DNA from: Ampullimonas aquatilis
Lineage (GTDB): Bacteria; Pseudomonadota; Gammaproteobacteria; Burkholderiales; Burkholderiaceae_D
NCBI RefSeq assembly: GCF_049675895.1
Contig: NZ_CP183834.1
Location: 372,001-436,000 of the forward strand
Length of the DNA: 64,000 nt
Direction: 5' to 3'
The notes below the pieces were generated by a model that saw nothing but the letters and a program-made list of their open reading frames with translations, did no database searches and was not told the origin of the DNA. The translations under genes and the position numbers were made by a program. Shown one piece after another: positions 8,607 through 17,561 of this stretch. The first letter of the stretch is position 1. Every line of letters begins with the position of its first letter.

Positions 8607-9245
8607 ATGAAAAAAATTGTCATCCTGATCTCAGGCCGGGGCAGTAATATGGAATGCCTCATTCAAGCCTGCCGGGAACAGGGTTGGGACGCGCAGATTG
8701 CTGCAGTCATTGCCAATCGTCCCGATGCGGCAGGCCTGGCGATTGCCCAGGCCCACCAGATTCCCGTTCAAGTCGTTACCAGCAAGGGTTTTGCAACACG
8801 CGAGGCGTTTGAAGCCGAATTGTCCAAGGTGATTGATCGCTATGCGCCCGATTTAGTGGTGCTGGCCGGTTTCATGCGGATTTTGACGGCGCCCTTTGTA
8901 GCGCGTTATCTGGGACGCATGGTCAATATCCACCCGTCGTTATTGCCAAGTTTTCCGGGTCTGGCGACCCATCAGAAAGCTTTGACGGAAGGCGTCAAGG
9001 TGCATGGTGCGACGGTGCATTATGTGACGCCGGAACTGGATCATGGCCCGATCATCATGCAGGGCGTGGTGCCAGTTTTACCGCAAGACAATGAACCAAT
9101 CCTGGCTGAGCGCGTGCTGGCCATGGAACATCGTATTTACCCAGCTGCTCTGCAAGCTATTTTGCAGGGGCAGGTCTGGTTTGAAACCAACAAGGCCGGT
9201 CACGTACCGGCATTTAAGGCCTGTTTAGGCCTGGAGTCATCATGA
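8607..9245 (+). CDS. purN: Phosphoribosylglycinamide formyltransferase (GAR transformylase)
   Basis: Third step of purine synthesis: transfers a formyl group from 10-formyltetrahydrofolate to glycinamide ribonucleotide. Visible features are the N-terminal ISGRGSNMECLI phosphate-binding loop, VNIHPSLLPSFPG with the catalytic Asn and His, and the Asp in DHGPIIMQ. 212 residues is normal. The ATG is only a few bases after an AT-rich stretch (TTGTTAAAATTCG) that may be its -10 region, so the leader is short. It overlaps the following methyltransferase gene by four bases (ATGA), suggesting translational coupling. Confidence 0.97.
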   Translation: MKKIVILISGRGSNMECLIQACREQGWDAQIAAVIANRPDAAGLAIAQAHQIPVQVVTSKGFATREAFEAELSKVIDRYAPDLVVLAGFMRILTAPFVARYLGRMVNIHPSLLPSFPGLATHQKALTEGVKVHGATVHYVTPELDHGPIIMQGVVPVLPQDNEPILAERVLAMEHRIYPAALQAILQGQVWFETNKAGHVPAFKACLGLESS

Positions 9246-10735
9246 GTTCTATCATCCGCGGTCCCCGTAAGGATCGTTCCAATACCGCCCGTCCTGCGGT
9301 ATCGACATCAAAGTCGGCACCCAAGCGGCGTATGACGTTTTCTCGCGATCAGGAAATTGCCAATCTGAATACCTTTGAAGCCGCCTTGTCGGCTACCGAG
9401 CGGGTGTTACGTCTGGATGGTCCGGCCGATGCCTTGCTGTCAGCTTTTTTCCGCGAGCAGAGCAAGTTGGGTGTGCGTGATCGAGCGGTGGTCGCCGAAA
9501 CTGTGTTTTGCGTATTGCGCCGCAAGAGCGAGTTTTCGCAGAATGCGCAAAGCGGTATTGGCCCCATGCAGCGCCGTCTGGCCTTGCAGGGCATGGCCGA
9601 GTGCGGTCATAAAGCGGCCGCAGATTTGCTCAAGCGCAGCGCCACGCCGGAAGAGCTGGAGTGGCTGGAACGGATTGCTTCGATTGATCGCAGTGCTTTG
9701 CCGGTATTGGTTCGTACCAGTTTTCCACAATGGATTGCTGATCGGCTGGCCAAGCGGGTTGGCGCGGCGCGTTTTGAAACGCTGGCCAATGCCTTGAACA
9801 GCTCGGCGCCACTGGATTTACGGGTCAATTTGCTCAAAGCCAAGCGCGATGATGTGCTGGCCGAAGTGCAGCGCCTGGCAGAAGAATCGCAGATGACCGC
9901 TACCGAGACGTCTTATGCGCCATTGGGCATCCGGATTTCCGGCAAGCCACCACTGCAACGCTGGCCCTTGTTTGAAGACGGTACGCTCGAAGTGCAAGAC
10001 GAAGGCAGTCAGTTACTGGCTGAGCTGGTCGCGCCCAAACGCGGCGATATGGTGGCCGATTTTTGCGCCGGCGCAGGGGGCAAATCGCTTGCGCTGGGCG
10101 CACTGATGCGCTCTACCGGTCGTCTGTATGCGATGGATATTTCCGAAAAAAGACTGGCCAAGTTCAAGCCACGCATGGCCAAGAGCGGTCTGTCCAATGT
10201 GCAGACGATGGTGCTGGATTCGGAACGCGATTCACGCCTGAAACGGCTGGTGGCCAAGTTTGATCGGGTGCTGGTCGATGCGCCTTGCAGTGGTTTGGGC
10301 ACTTTGCGCCGTAACCCCGATCTGAAATGGCGTCAGCATGAAGGTGGTCTGGCCGAGCTCAATGAAAAACAGGGCAGCATCCTGGCTTCGGCGGCGCGCC
10401 TGGTCAAACCGGGTGGTCGGCTGATTTACGCGACTTGCAGCCTGTTGCGTGAAGAAAACGAAGCCGTGGTGGATGCTTTTCTGACGGCACATCCCACCTT
10501 TACGCGGGTTCCCGTCAACGAGATTTTGGCCAGCCGCGGGATTGCCTTGACCATGCCGGGCGATGATCTGCAAATGTGGCCAGACGAACATGGTACCGAT
10601 GGTTTTTATGCGGCGGTGCTGGTTGCGGCGGCGGAAGAAAAAAAGCCCAAGATGAAAGATAAGCCGATCGAAACAACAGTTGATGACGCCATAGATGGAG
10701 CGTCTGATGATGTAATGGAAAATACCGCTGATTAA
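9242..10735 (+). CDS. RsmB/NOP-family RNA (cytosine-C5) methyltransferase
   Basis: S-adenosylmethionine-dependent m5C methyltransferase, most likely acting on 16S rRNA. 497 residues. An N-terminal helical NusB-like region is followed by a Rossmann methyltransferase core with DFCAGAGGKSLALG (SAM binding, motif I), DAPCSGLGTLRRNPD (motif IV, catalytic Asp-Ala-Pro-Cys) and YATCSLLREENE (motif VI with the nucleophilic Cys). The basic N-terminal 35 residues and an acidic C-terminal tail of about 40 residues are extensions beyond the core. It is coupled to purN by an ATGA overlap, as in other Burkholderiales. The exact target base cannot be told from sequence. Confidence 0.92.
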   Translation: MSSIIRGPRKDRSNTARPAVSTSKSAPKRRMTFSRDQEIANLNTFEAALSATERVLRLDGPADALLSAFFREQSKLGVRDRAVVAETVFCVLRRKSEFSQNAQSGIGPMQRRLALQGMAECGHKAAADLLKRSATPEELEWLERIASIDRSALPVLVRTSFPQWIADRLAKRVGAARFETLANALNSSAPLDLRVNLLKAKRDDVLAEVQRLAEESQMTATETSYAPLGIRISGKPPLQRWPLFEDGTLEVQDEGSQLLAELVAPKRGDMVADFCAGAGGKSLALGALMRSTGRLYAMDISEKRLAKFKPRMAKSGLSNVQTMVLDSERDSRLKRLVAKFDRVLVDAPCSGLGTLRRNPDLKWRQHEGGLAELNEKQGSILASAARLVKPGGRLIYATCSLLREENEAVVDAFLTAHPTFTRVPVNEILASRGIALTMPGDDLQMWPDEHGTDGFYAAVLVAAAEEKKPKMKDKPIETTVDDAIDGASDDVMENTAD

Positions 10736-10745
10736 GTATTTTTAA

Positions 10746-10806
10746 GGGGGTATGTTTAATATTTACCTGCTTAGATATGTACATATTGGTTAATTTAAAA
10801 TACCCC
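10746..10806 (+). repeat. Dispersed AT-rich intergenic repeat, copy B
   Basis: Sixty-one bases between the methyltransferase stop and the MscS start. Ends are perfect inverted repeats: GGGGTAT (10747-10753) and ATACCCC (10800-10806). The interior resembles copies C and E, including TTACCTGCTTAGATATG and TATTGGTTAATTTAAAATAC. Confidence 0.65.
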
Positions 10807-10849
10807 TGGATACTATATTGGGTGTGATGAATGCAAAAGGATGAGAGAG

Positions 10850-12214
10850 ATGATTCTCAGCAGCTTGATTCGTGATTTGCTGGACGATTTTCGCGCACCA
10901 CAAATCGCCATCCAGATTGGCATTTTGTTGGTGAGTTGGCTGCTGGCCTTGGCATTCGCTCGTCCGGCCCGGCAATGGCTCAAGCAACATTATGCACAGC
11001 GTACTGGCGCCACCTTGCTGGCGGCGGCCAGTCTGGCGCGCGCACTGACGCCACTCTTTGCCTTTTTGCTGATTGGCGTGGCGCGCTATGTGCTGGAACC
11101 CTTCACCCATGTCACCATGCTGCGCTTTGCGCTGATTCCCACCTTTGGCATGGCGCTTACCTATATTGTTTTTTATATCCTCCGGCGAGTTTTTGCCACC
11201 GATGCCAATCATGTGGGTGGCCTGCTCTATCTGGCTGAAAAAATCATCATTGTGCTGGTGTCAATTGCGCTGGTGCTGTATGTGACCGAAACGCTGGACG
11301 ATGTGCTCAACTGGTTGGAGGCCATTACCTTCCCCCTGGGCAAGCAGCGGATTTCTTTGATTGGTCTGATGCAAGGTGCCATGTGGGTGATTGTCACTGT
11401 CCTGGCTGCCATGTGGCTGGGTACGGCGGTGGAAGACCGGTTGATGAAAGTTAACGCACTGGACAATAATTTTCGCGTGGTCTTGTCGCGCCTGTCACGT
11501 GCGGCCCTGATTGTGGCAGCCTTGCTGATCAGCTTATCGCTGGTGGGTATCGATCTGACGGTTCTCTCGGTTTTTGGTGGTGCGCTCGGCGTCGGTCTGG
11601 GACTGGGTCTGCAAAAAATTGCCAGCAACTATGTAGCGGGCTTCATCATCTTGCTGGATCGCTCGCTACGAATCGGCGACATGATCACGGTCGACAAATA
11701 TTATGGTGCGGTCACCCAAATTCGCACTCGTTTTACCGTACTGCGTGGCCTCGATGGTGTAGAAGCCTTGGTGCCAAACGAAATGCTGGTCTCCAGTCCG
11801 GTACAAAACCATTCTTACACCGAAAAGAATGTGCGTCTCAAGGTTAATGTCCAGATCAGCTATCAATCCGATCTGGAAAAGGCGCTGGGCATTTTGGTGG
11901 GGCAGGCTAAAGCACATGCTCGCACCCTGACTGAGCCACTACCGGCAGCCTATTTGACGGGCTTTGGTGCCGATGGTCTGGATCTGGAACTGGGTTTGTG
12001 GATCAATGATGCCGAGCAAGGCACACTCGGTGTGCGTTCCGATATTAATCGTGCCATCTGGAGAGAATTTCAACTGCAAGGTATTGATGTACCATTCCCG
12101 CAACGAGATGTGCGAATTGTTTCCAACATCCCTTTAAATCTCGATAATCATCCCTCATCTACTGGTAAATTTATTGCCGAAACGGATGATAAAGCCGTTG
12201 ATCCAGGTCAGTAA
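10850..12214 (+). CDS. MscS-family mechanosensitive ion channel
   Basis: Inner-membrane small-conductance channel that opens under membrane tension and releases solutes on osmotic downshock. The N-terminal half has about five hydrophobic segments. The pore-lining TM3 equivalent is the Gly/Ala-rich stretch VFGGALGVGLGLGLQKI, followed by ASNYVAGFIILLDRSLRIGD, which leads into the MscS beta domain; the C-terminal alpha/beta domain follows. I start at ATG 10850 because an AGGATGAGAG purine stretch lies just upstream. ATG 10841 would place that ribosome-binding sequence inside the gene. The protein is about 454 residues, larger than E. coli MscS (286) because of extra N-terminal segments. Confidence 0.92.
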   Translation: MILSSLIRDLLDDFRAPQIAIQIGILLVSWLLALAFARPARQWLKQHYAQRTGATLLAAASLARALTPLFAFLLIGVARYVLEPFTHVTMLRFALIPTFGMALTYIVFYILRRVFATDANHVGGLLYLAEKIIIVLVSIALVLYVTETLDDVLNWLEAITFPLGKQRISLIGLMQGAMWVIVTVLAAMWLGTAVEDRLMKVNALDNNFRVVLSRLSRAALIVAALLISLSLVGIDLTVLSVFGGALGVGLGLGLQKIASNYVAGFIILLDRSLRIGDMITVDKYYGAVTQIRTRFTVLRGLDGVEALVPNEMLVSSPVQNHSYTEKNVRLKVNVQISYQSDLEKALGILVGQAKAHARTLTEPLPAAYLTGFGADGLDLELGLWINDAEQGTLGVRSDINRAIWREFQLQGIDVPFPQRDVRIVSNIPLNLDNHPSSTGKFIAETDDKAVDPGQ

Positions 12215-12321
12215 ACTGCCCACTATTTGTGCTTTTCACGCTTTTTTAAAGGGCGGGGTAGGCCAGCAAGGGTACAATAGCAAGCTTCCTATGTTATAGG
12301 CAATCAAGCCGAGGAGATTTC

Positions 12322-13539
12322 ATGTTTCAAACCGTACTGGATGCCGTATTAGGTTTTCTGGACACAGGCCTGCTGCATTTGTCAGGCTGGCAAATTTTGG
12401 GCGCCGCACTGCTGATGACCCACATCACGATTGCTGCCGTCACGATTTATCTGCATCGCCATTCCGCGCACCGCGCGCTTGATCTGCACCCGATTGTGGC
12501 TCATTTCTTCCGCTTCTGGCTGTGGATGACCACCGGCATGATTACCAAAGAGTGGACCGCCGTACACCGTAAGCATCACGCCAAATGCGAGACTGTCGAT
12601 GATCCACACAGCCCGCAGACTCGTGGTATCAAAAAAGTTTTCTTCGAAGGTGCCGAGCTGTATCGTGCCGAAGCCGATAACAAGGAAACCATTGCCAAGT
12701 TTGGTAATGGCACACCGGATGACTGGGTTGAAAACAACCTCTATAGCCGCTACCAGATTTTGGGTGTGTCCATGATGCTGATCATCAACGTGCTGTTGTT
12801 TGGCGTGGCGGGTATGGCAGTCTGGGCTTTGCAGATGGCTTGGATTCCGATTACTGCAGCCGGTATCATCAACGGCTTTGGTCACTACTGGGGTTATCGC
12901 AACTTCAATTGTGAAGACGCCAGTACCAATCTGATTCCTTGGGGTATTTTGATTGGTGGTGAAGAACTGCATAACAATCACCATACTTACGGTTCTTCGG
13001 CCAAGTTGTCCAACAAATGGTTTGAGTTTGACATCGGCTGGATGTACATCCGCATTCTGGAAACTTTTGGCTTGGCGACTGTGCGTAAAGTTGCGCCGAT
13101 GCCAAAACTGGAAGGCCCCAAAATGGTCGCCGATTTGCATACCCTGCAAGCGGTGATTGCCAACCGTTATGATCTGATGGCCAAGTATGCCCGTTCACTC
13201 AAAGAAACACATGACATTGAACGCGCTCGTCTGGCGGCCTGCCCAAATGGCAGCAAGATTGTCGATTCAGGTCTTTTCAAGGCCGCACGCAAATGGTTGC
13301 ATCGTGATGTCGAGCAACTCAACGCACCGCAACGTGAGCAGCTGTCCGAAGTGTTTGCGCATAGCGGTTCCTTGAAAACTCTTTACGAAATGCGTACAGA
13401 ACTGGCTGCCATCTGGCAACGCTCTACCGCTTCCAGCGAGCAACTTTTGCATCAACTGCAAGACTGGTGCAAACGCGCTGAAGAAAGTGGTATTCAAGCG
13501 CTGCAAGAATTGTCGTTGCGCGTACGCAGCTACGCCTAG
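12322..13539 (+). CDS. Fatty acid (acyl-CoA delta-9 type) desaturase
   Basis: Membrane di-iron oxygenase that introduces a cis double bond into a saturated acyl chain, for membrane fluidity control. 405 residues. The three histidine boxes are present: HRHSAHR (45-51), HRKHH (82-86) and HNNHH (near residue 218). Hydrophobic segments flank them (about 25-45, 60-75, 150-195). The C-terminal 130 residues form a hydrophilic, helix-rich extension, which I recall in other betaproteobacterial members. A good ribosome-binding site (GAGGAG) precedes the ATG, and a strong terminator follows, so it is probably a single-gene unit. Substrate (acyl-CoA, acyl-ACP or phospholipid-bound chain) is not decided by sequence. 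Confidence 0.93.
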   Translation: MFQTVLDAVLGFLDTGLLHLSGWQILGAALLMTHITIAAVTIYLHRHSAHRALDLHPIVAHFFRFWLWMTTGMITKEWTAVHRKHHAKCETVDDPHSPQTRGIKKVFFEGAELYRAEADNKETIAKFGNGTPDDWVENNLYSRYQILGVSMMLIINVLLFGVAGMAVWALQMAWIPITAAGIINGFGHYWGYRNFNCEDASTNLIPWGILIGGEELHNNHHTYGSSAKLSNKWFEFDIGWMYIRILETFGLATVRKVAPMPKLEGPKMVADLHTLQAVIANRYDLMAKYARSLKETHDIERARLAACPNGSKIVDSGLFKAARKWLHRDVEQLNAPQREQLSEVFAHSGSLKTLYEMRTELAAIWQRSTASSEQLLHQLQDWCKRAEESGIQALQELSLRVRSYA

Positions 13540-13557
13540 ATCGTTCTTAGCCCAATT

Positions 13558-13593
13558 AAAACCCGCCGGGCGATATGCTTTGGCGGGTTTTTT
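13558..13593 (+). terminator. Rho-independent terminator after the desaturase gene
   Basis: Stem AAAACCCGCC (13558-13567) pairs with GGCGGGTTTT (13582-13591) and continues into a T run. It begins about 18 bases after the stop codon. Confidence 0.9.
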
Positions 13594-13685
13594 ATTGGCA
13601 TCCTTATTGGCATCACAAAAGCCTCCTAAAATACGTTCTTGTTCACCCATACTTAATTTCTTATTTTCATTCTTGCTGAGCTGCC

Positions 13686-14909
13686 ATGGCCGTCAACTTT
13701 CCTGAAATTCAAGCTGCTTCCCTGTATCCCATTGCTGGTGTGACCATCGGTTATGCCGAGGCGCAGATTCGTAAACCCAATCGCAAAGATGTGCTGGTGA
13801 TGACTTTTGCTCCTGGCACCAGTGTGGCCGGTGTATTTACCAAAAACCGTTTTTGCGCAGCGCCAGTGCAGCTATGCAAAGCACATCTGGCTGCAGGTCA
13901 GGGCATACAGGCACTGGTCGTCAATACGGGTAATGCCAATGCCGGTACGGGGGAGTTGGGTCTTGCCAATGCCAAGGCGACCTGTGCGGCACTGGCCGAT
14001 AGCTTGCAGTTGCAGTCTGAACAAATTCTGCCCTTTTCAACCGGGGTGATTCTTGAGCAATTGCCCATGGAGCGGCTCTTGCCAGGCGTAGCAGTGGCGG
14101 CCAAGGCGCAGACCGCTAGCTGGTTTGATGCTGCTCAAGCCATCATGACAACGGACACGTTACCCAAGGCAGCCTCACGACAGGTCGTGATTGATGGGCA
14201 AACCGTGACCATCACGGGGGTATCCAAAGGTGCCGGCATGATTCGCCCCAATATGGCGACCATGCTCGGCTTTGTGGCTACTGACGCTAAAGTGGCACAA
14301 CCAGTGCTGGAGGCCATTGTCAAATATGCGGCGGATCGTTCTTTCAATAGCATCACCATTGATGGCGATACTTCTACCAATGATTCGTTCATCATTGCCG
14401 CCACTGGTCAGGCTGGTTTGGTGGTGGAAAGTGAACAGGCTCCAGCTTATGTCGTATTGCGCGATGCTATTACCGAGTTGTCGATTGAATTGGCGCAACT
14501 GATTGTGCGTGATGGTGAAGGTGCAACCAAGTTCATGACCATTCAGGTGGAAGCTGGTAAAGATGTTGCCGAGTGCCGCCAGATTGCTTATGCGATTGGA
14601 CATTCGCCGCTGGTAAAAACCGCCTTTTATGCAAGTGATCCCAACCTGGGTCGAATTTTGGCTGCGATCGGTTATGCGGGTGTTGAAGATTTGAATGTTG
14701 CGCAAATCAATCTGTGGCTCGATGACGTTTGGGTTGCCAAAAACGGTGGTCGTAATCCGGACTACCGCGAAGCAGATGGTCAACGTGTCATGAAACAAAG
14801 CGAGATCACCATCCGTGTGCAATTAAATCGTGGCAGCGCCACCACCACGGTATGGACTTGCGATTTTTCACATGAGTACGTGACCATCAATGCAGATTAT
14901 CGCTCTTGA
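13686..14909 (+). CDS. argJ: Bifunctional ornithine acetyltransferase / N-acetylglutamate synthase
   Basis: Recycles the acetyl group in arginine synthesis by moving it from N-acetylornithine to glutamate; many members also use acetyl-CoA. 407 residues. The proenzyme cuts itself before the nucleophilic Thr; here the site is KGAGMIRPNMATMLGF with Ala191-Thr192. Other conserved stretches are VNTGNANAGTG and TIDGDTSTNDSF, and the C-terminus is HEYVTINADYRS. The next gene in the same direction starts about 165 bases later (DUF815 ATPase), then mutT, an arrangement common in Burkholderiales. I cannot tell mono- from bifunctional activity. Confidence 0.96.
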   Translation: MAVNFPEIQAASLYPIAGVTIGYAEAQIRKPNRKDVLVMTFAPGTSVAGVFTKNRFCAAPVQLCKAHLAAGQGIQALVVNTGNANAGTGELGLANAKATCAALADSLQLQSEQILPFSTGVILEQLPMERLLPGVAVAAKAQTASWFDAAQAIMTTDTLPKAASRQVVIDGQTVTITGVSKGAGMIRPNMATMLGFVATDAKVAQPVLEAIVKYAADRSFNSITIDGDTSTNDSFIIAATGQAGLVVESEQAPAYVVLRDAITELSIELAQLIVRDGEGATKFMTIQVEAGKDVAECRQIAYAIGHSPLVKTAFYASDPNLGRILAAIGYAGVEDLNVAQINLWLDDVWVAKNGGRNPDYREADGQRVMKQSEITIRVQLNRGSATTTVWTCDFSHEYVTINADYRS

Positions 14910-15075
14910 GTGTGTTGGTTTTTCAATATTTAAATATGGGCTTGGTATGACAGTGTCGGGTGCGTTGTAAGTACTGCCCTATGCTGTCACACAGCCAATG
15001 AATCAAATGATTGCTTCTTTGAGCTAAGCAAAGTGACCTGTGGCTGATAAGCCGTATTCCCGGTAAAGACTTTTC

Positions 15076-15951
15076 ATGGATAAACTCGAACAATTTCTTA
15101 ATCGTGCCGAGCGCGTACTGGCGCAGTTGGAAACGTTGCTGCCCGCTGCACAGCCAGCGCCGGACTGGTCGGCTGTGGCGTTACGCTGGCGCAAATCATC
15201 GGGCACTTTTGCTCGGGGTTATTTACAAGTTGTGCATGGCATTGCGCCGATTTCATTGGCTGACTTGCAGCATGTCGATCGACAAAAGGCCATCATCGCC
15301 CAAAATACCCATCAGTTTGTGGCGGGCAAACCAGCCAATAATGTCTTGCTGACTGGTGCTCGTGGTACTGGCAAGTCGTCACTCATCAAGGCCTGTTTGA
15401 ATGAGTTTGCCGATCGCGGCTTGCGACTGATTGAAGTGGACAAAGAGGATCTGGCCGATCTGGCCGACATTGTCGAGCTGGTGGCGGCCCGTCCCGAGCG
15501 TTTTATCATTTTTTGTGACGACCTGTCTTTTGATGAAGGCGAGGCCGGCTACAAGGCGCTCAAGGTAGCCCTGGATGGCTCAATTGCGGCGCAATCGGAC
15601 AATGTCCTGATTTACGCAACCTCTAACCGCCGTCATCTGTTGCCTGAATACATGAGTGACAACCTGAGTTATCAGCATCAGGAAGATGGTGAGATTCATC
15701 CTGGCGAGGGCGTGGAAGAAAAGATTTCCTTGTCGGAGCGCTTTGGCTTGTGGGTCAGTTTTTATCCCTTCCGTCAGGATGATTACTTACATATTGTGGC
15801 GCACTGGCTGGCCCATTTTGGGATTGTTACAGCCGATATTGAAACCGCCAATTGGCGCGCCGAGGCATTGCAATTCACGCTGGAGCGCGGCTCTCGTTCT
15901 GGCCGGGTAGCCTGGCAATTTGCGCGTGACTGGGCGGGCAAGCATGAGTGA
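15076..15951 (+). CDS. DUF815-family AAA-type ATPase
   Basis: 291 residues. The P-loop is GARGTGKSS (94-102) and Walker B is FIIFCDDLSF (144-153). An arginine-containing segment YATSNRRHLLPEYMSDN and the helical C-terminus match DUF815 proteins, a conserved but poorly characterised AAA-related family. It lies in the argJ-DUF815-mutT order and overlaps the mutT start by eight bases. No membrane segment or DNA-binding motif is visible; a chaperone-like or nucleic-acid-linked role is only a guess. Confidence 0.85.
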   Translation: MDKLEQFLNRAERVLAQLETLLPAAQPAPDWSAVALRWRKSSGTFARGYLQVVHGIAPISLADLQHVDRQKAIIAQNTHQFVAGKPANNVLLTGARGTGKSSLIKACLNEFADRGLRLIEVDKEDLADLADIVELVAARPERFIIFCDDLSFDEGEAGYKALKVALDGSIAAQSDNVLIYATSNRRHLLPEYMSDNLSYQHQEDGEIHPGEGVEEKISLSERFGLWVSFYPFRQDDYLHIVAHWLAHFGIVTADIETANWRAEALQFTLERGSRSGRVAWQFARDWAGKHE

Positions 15952-16408
15952 TGATGTGACGGCTGGTTCAAAACCGGCTTCTCAGCCTGCTGCCGAACCG
16001 GTTGCAACACGCAAAGTCACGCAGGTTGTAGTCGCTGTGCTGTACCGGCCGGATGGTAGTTTTTTGATGGCGCAGCGCCCCGAAGGCAAACCCTATGAGG
16101 GTTGGTGGGAGTTTCCCGGTGGCAAAATAGAGTCGGGCGAAACACCCGAGGCAGCCTTGGTACGTGAACTGCATGAGGAGCTAGGCGTGACGCTGACCGA
16201 ATTTTCCGCCTGGCATGTGATTGAGCACGATTATCCACATGCCTATGTGCGCTTGCAGTTTTTCAAGGTGAATGCCTGGCTGGGCGAGCCGCTGGGGCGG
16301 GAAGGTCAGGCATTTAGCTGGCAGCAATTGCCGGTGTCGGTCGAGCCAGTTTTACCGGCAACACATCCGGTATTTGACTGGATGCAGGCAGAGGGTTGGA
16401 CTACTTAA
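15944..16408 (+). CDS. mutT: Nudix hydrolase, MutT type (8-oxo-dGTP diphosphatase)
   Basis: Removes oxidised purine nucleotides from the pool by hydrolysing 8-oxo-dGTP to the monophosphate. The Nudix box GGKIESGETPEA...VRELHEELG is intact (residues about 59-81), and EGWWEFPGGK just before it is typical of MutT. I start at ATG 15944, within the last codons of the DUF815 gene (eight-base overlap); a longer frame from 15920 would need a GTG start and is less likely. 154 residues, with a 20-residue Ala/Pro-rich leader before the domain. Substrate is inferred from the family. Confidence 0.9.
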   Translation: MSDDVTAGSKPASQPAAEPVATRKVTQVVVAVLYRPDGSFLMAQRPEGKPYEGWWEFPGGKIESGETPEAALVRELHEELGVTLTEFSAWHVIEHDYPHAYVRLQFFKVNAWLGEPLGREGQAFSWQQLPVSVEPVLPATHPVFDWMQAEGWTT

Positions 16409-16431
16409 TCATCAGGAAAAAAGATTTTTAA

Positions 16432-16502
16432 GGAGTATAGGTAAAAACCAATGCTCTTAGGTTCGTTTGTAAAGGCTTAAAATATTTACTGGGGTGGGGT
16501 AT
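16432..16502 (+). repeat. Dispersed AT-rich intergenic repeat, copy G
   Basis: Starts GGAGTAT (16432-16438), ends near TTTACTGGGGTGGGGTAT, and aligns with copy E over its length with gaps. It lies between the convergent ends of mutT and yacG and supplies the last codons and stop codon of yacG. Confidence 0.5.
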
Positions 16503-16674
16503 TTATTTCGCCCAAATCATCGTCAAGGTTTGGTGTGGCCGGTACCGAATAGGATTCGCTGGCCCAGGCACCTAAATCGATCAGTTTGCAGCGCTTGGAA
16601 CAAAAGGGGCGGTAACGGTTTTCTGGCGTCCATTCCACGCTATCACCGCATTGTGGGCAGTTAACGACAGCCAT
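16486..16674 (-). CDS. yacG: DNA gyrase inhibitor YacG (zinc protein)
   Basis: 62 residues. A four-cysteine zinc site is formed by CPQC (6-9) and FCSKRC (Cys25, Cys29), and the RPFCSKRCKLIDLGAW stretch is the YacG signature. In E. coli YacG binds the GyrB C-terminal domain and blocks DNA binding. The acidic tail (DDDLGE) is also typical. It is the last gene of the coaE-zapD-yacG series next to the pil genes; the zapD stop lies about eight bases upstream. Its 3' end is embedded in a copy of the dispersed repeat. Confidence 0.95.
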   Translation of the reverse strand: MAVVNCPQCGDSVEWTPENRYRPFCSKRCKLIDLGAWASESYSVPATPNLDDDLGEINTPPQ

Positions 16675-16682
16675 GATTCAGC

Positions 16683-17438
16683 CTAGAGATTGCAGAGTGT
16701 GAGCTGGAACGGAATTTCGCTGTCAGTCGGCTTGGTTTTCTGATCTTCGTCCAGCACCATGAAGCGTACCCATACCATGTATTTATTGGCGCTGATTTCC
16801 GGAATCACCTGCAAGGGCGTGTCCATGCGCACCTGCATGAGTGAAAACACTTTGCCAGACAGCATTTGCTGATAACTGCCCGCCGCCGCAATCACCTTGC
16901 TGCTGGTGCCCGATTCGCGCAAAAGTTTAAGTACCAAAGACATGCATTCTTTGAGCGGCGCCAGCGGTGTAATCCATTTGATGATGTCACGATGCCGTAC
17001 TTCTGGTGGCAAACGTTGCCAGGCGTGGTAGGCAGGCAGATCAAATTCGCAAGTGCCGCCCGGAATAATGGCGCGGCTGCGAATGCTCATCAGCCACTCA
17101 TTTTCCAGAATGTATTGCGCTACCTTACCCTGAATACCGCCTAAATCGGCGATGCCGGTTTCGACTTCTTTCAGAATGATTTCCAGTGTGCTTGAATCAA
17201 TGGCCGGATTGTTCCGGTAGGACAGCAGGGTTTGGCGTTGACGCTCCAATTCTTTGAGCAGATCCGATTTGAGATCGGCGCGCGAAGCGACATCGGCAAT
17301 CTCAAACAGGGTGGTCAGCGCGACATGGTGTTCTAGTGGATGAGGCTGGCTGATGAAAAAAGCCAGGCGATCGAACAGGTTCTCCAGACGCAGTAAGGTG
17401 CGGATCCGTTCATTGAGTGGGTATTCGAAGAGAGTCAA
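16683..17438 (-). CDS. zapD: Cell division protein ZapD (FtsZ-associated)
   Basis: Cross-links FtsZ filaments and stabilises the Z ring. 251 residues, the family's usual length; the N-terminus TLFEYPLNERIRTLLRLE and the middle segment PGGTCEFDLPAYH are characteristic. The start is TTG at 17438: no ATG lies between it and the upstream in-frame stop, and the alignment with family N-termini supports it. It sits between coaE and yacG, as in many gamma- and betaproteobacteria. No good ribosome-binding site is visible at the TTG, so the expression level may be low. Confidence 0.94.
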   Translation of the reverse strand: MTLFEYPLNERIRTLLRLENLFDRLAFFISQPHPLEHHVALTTLFEIADVASRADLKSDLLKELERQRQTLLSYRNNPAIDSSTLEIILKEVETGIADLGGIQGKVAQYILENEWLMSIRSRAIIPGGTCEFDLPAYHAWQRLPPEVRHRDIIKWITPLAPLKECMSLVLKLLRESGTSSKVIAAAGSYQQMLSGKVFSLMQVRMDTPLQVIPEISANKYMVWVRFMVLDEDQKTKPTDSEIPFQLTLCNL

Positions 17439-17561
17439 GGTGCCGTCAATAGAGTGGTCTTGTGTTCAACCAGAGATGCGAGGCATCTCGTCAGAAAAAC
17501 CCGGTAACGAGCTAATGCTACTAATATTCAGCCGATTATAGTCAATCATTGACCGATTGGG

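Noticed and set aside
12382..13149. 255-codon open frame on the minus strand
   Set aside because: Antisense to the desaturase gene with all three histidine boxes in the opposite frame.
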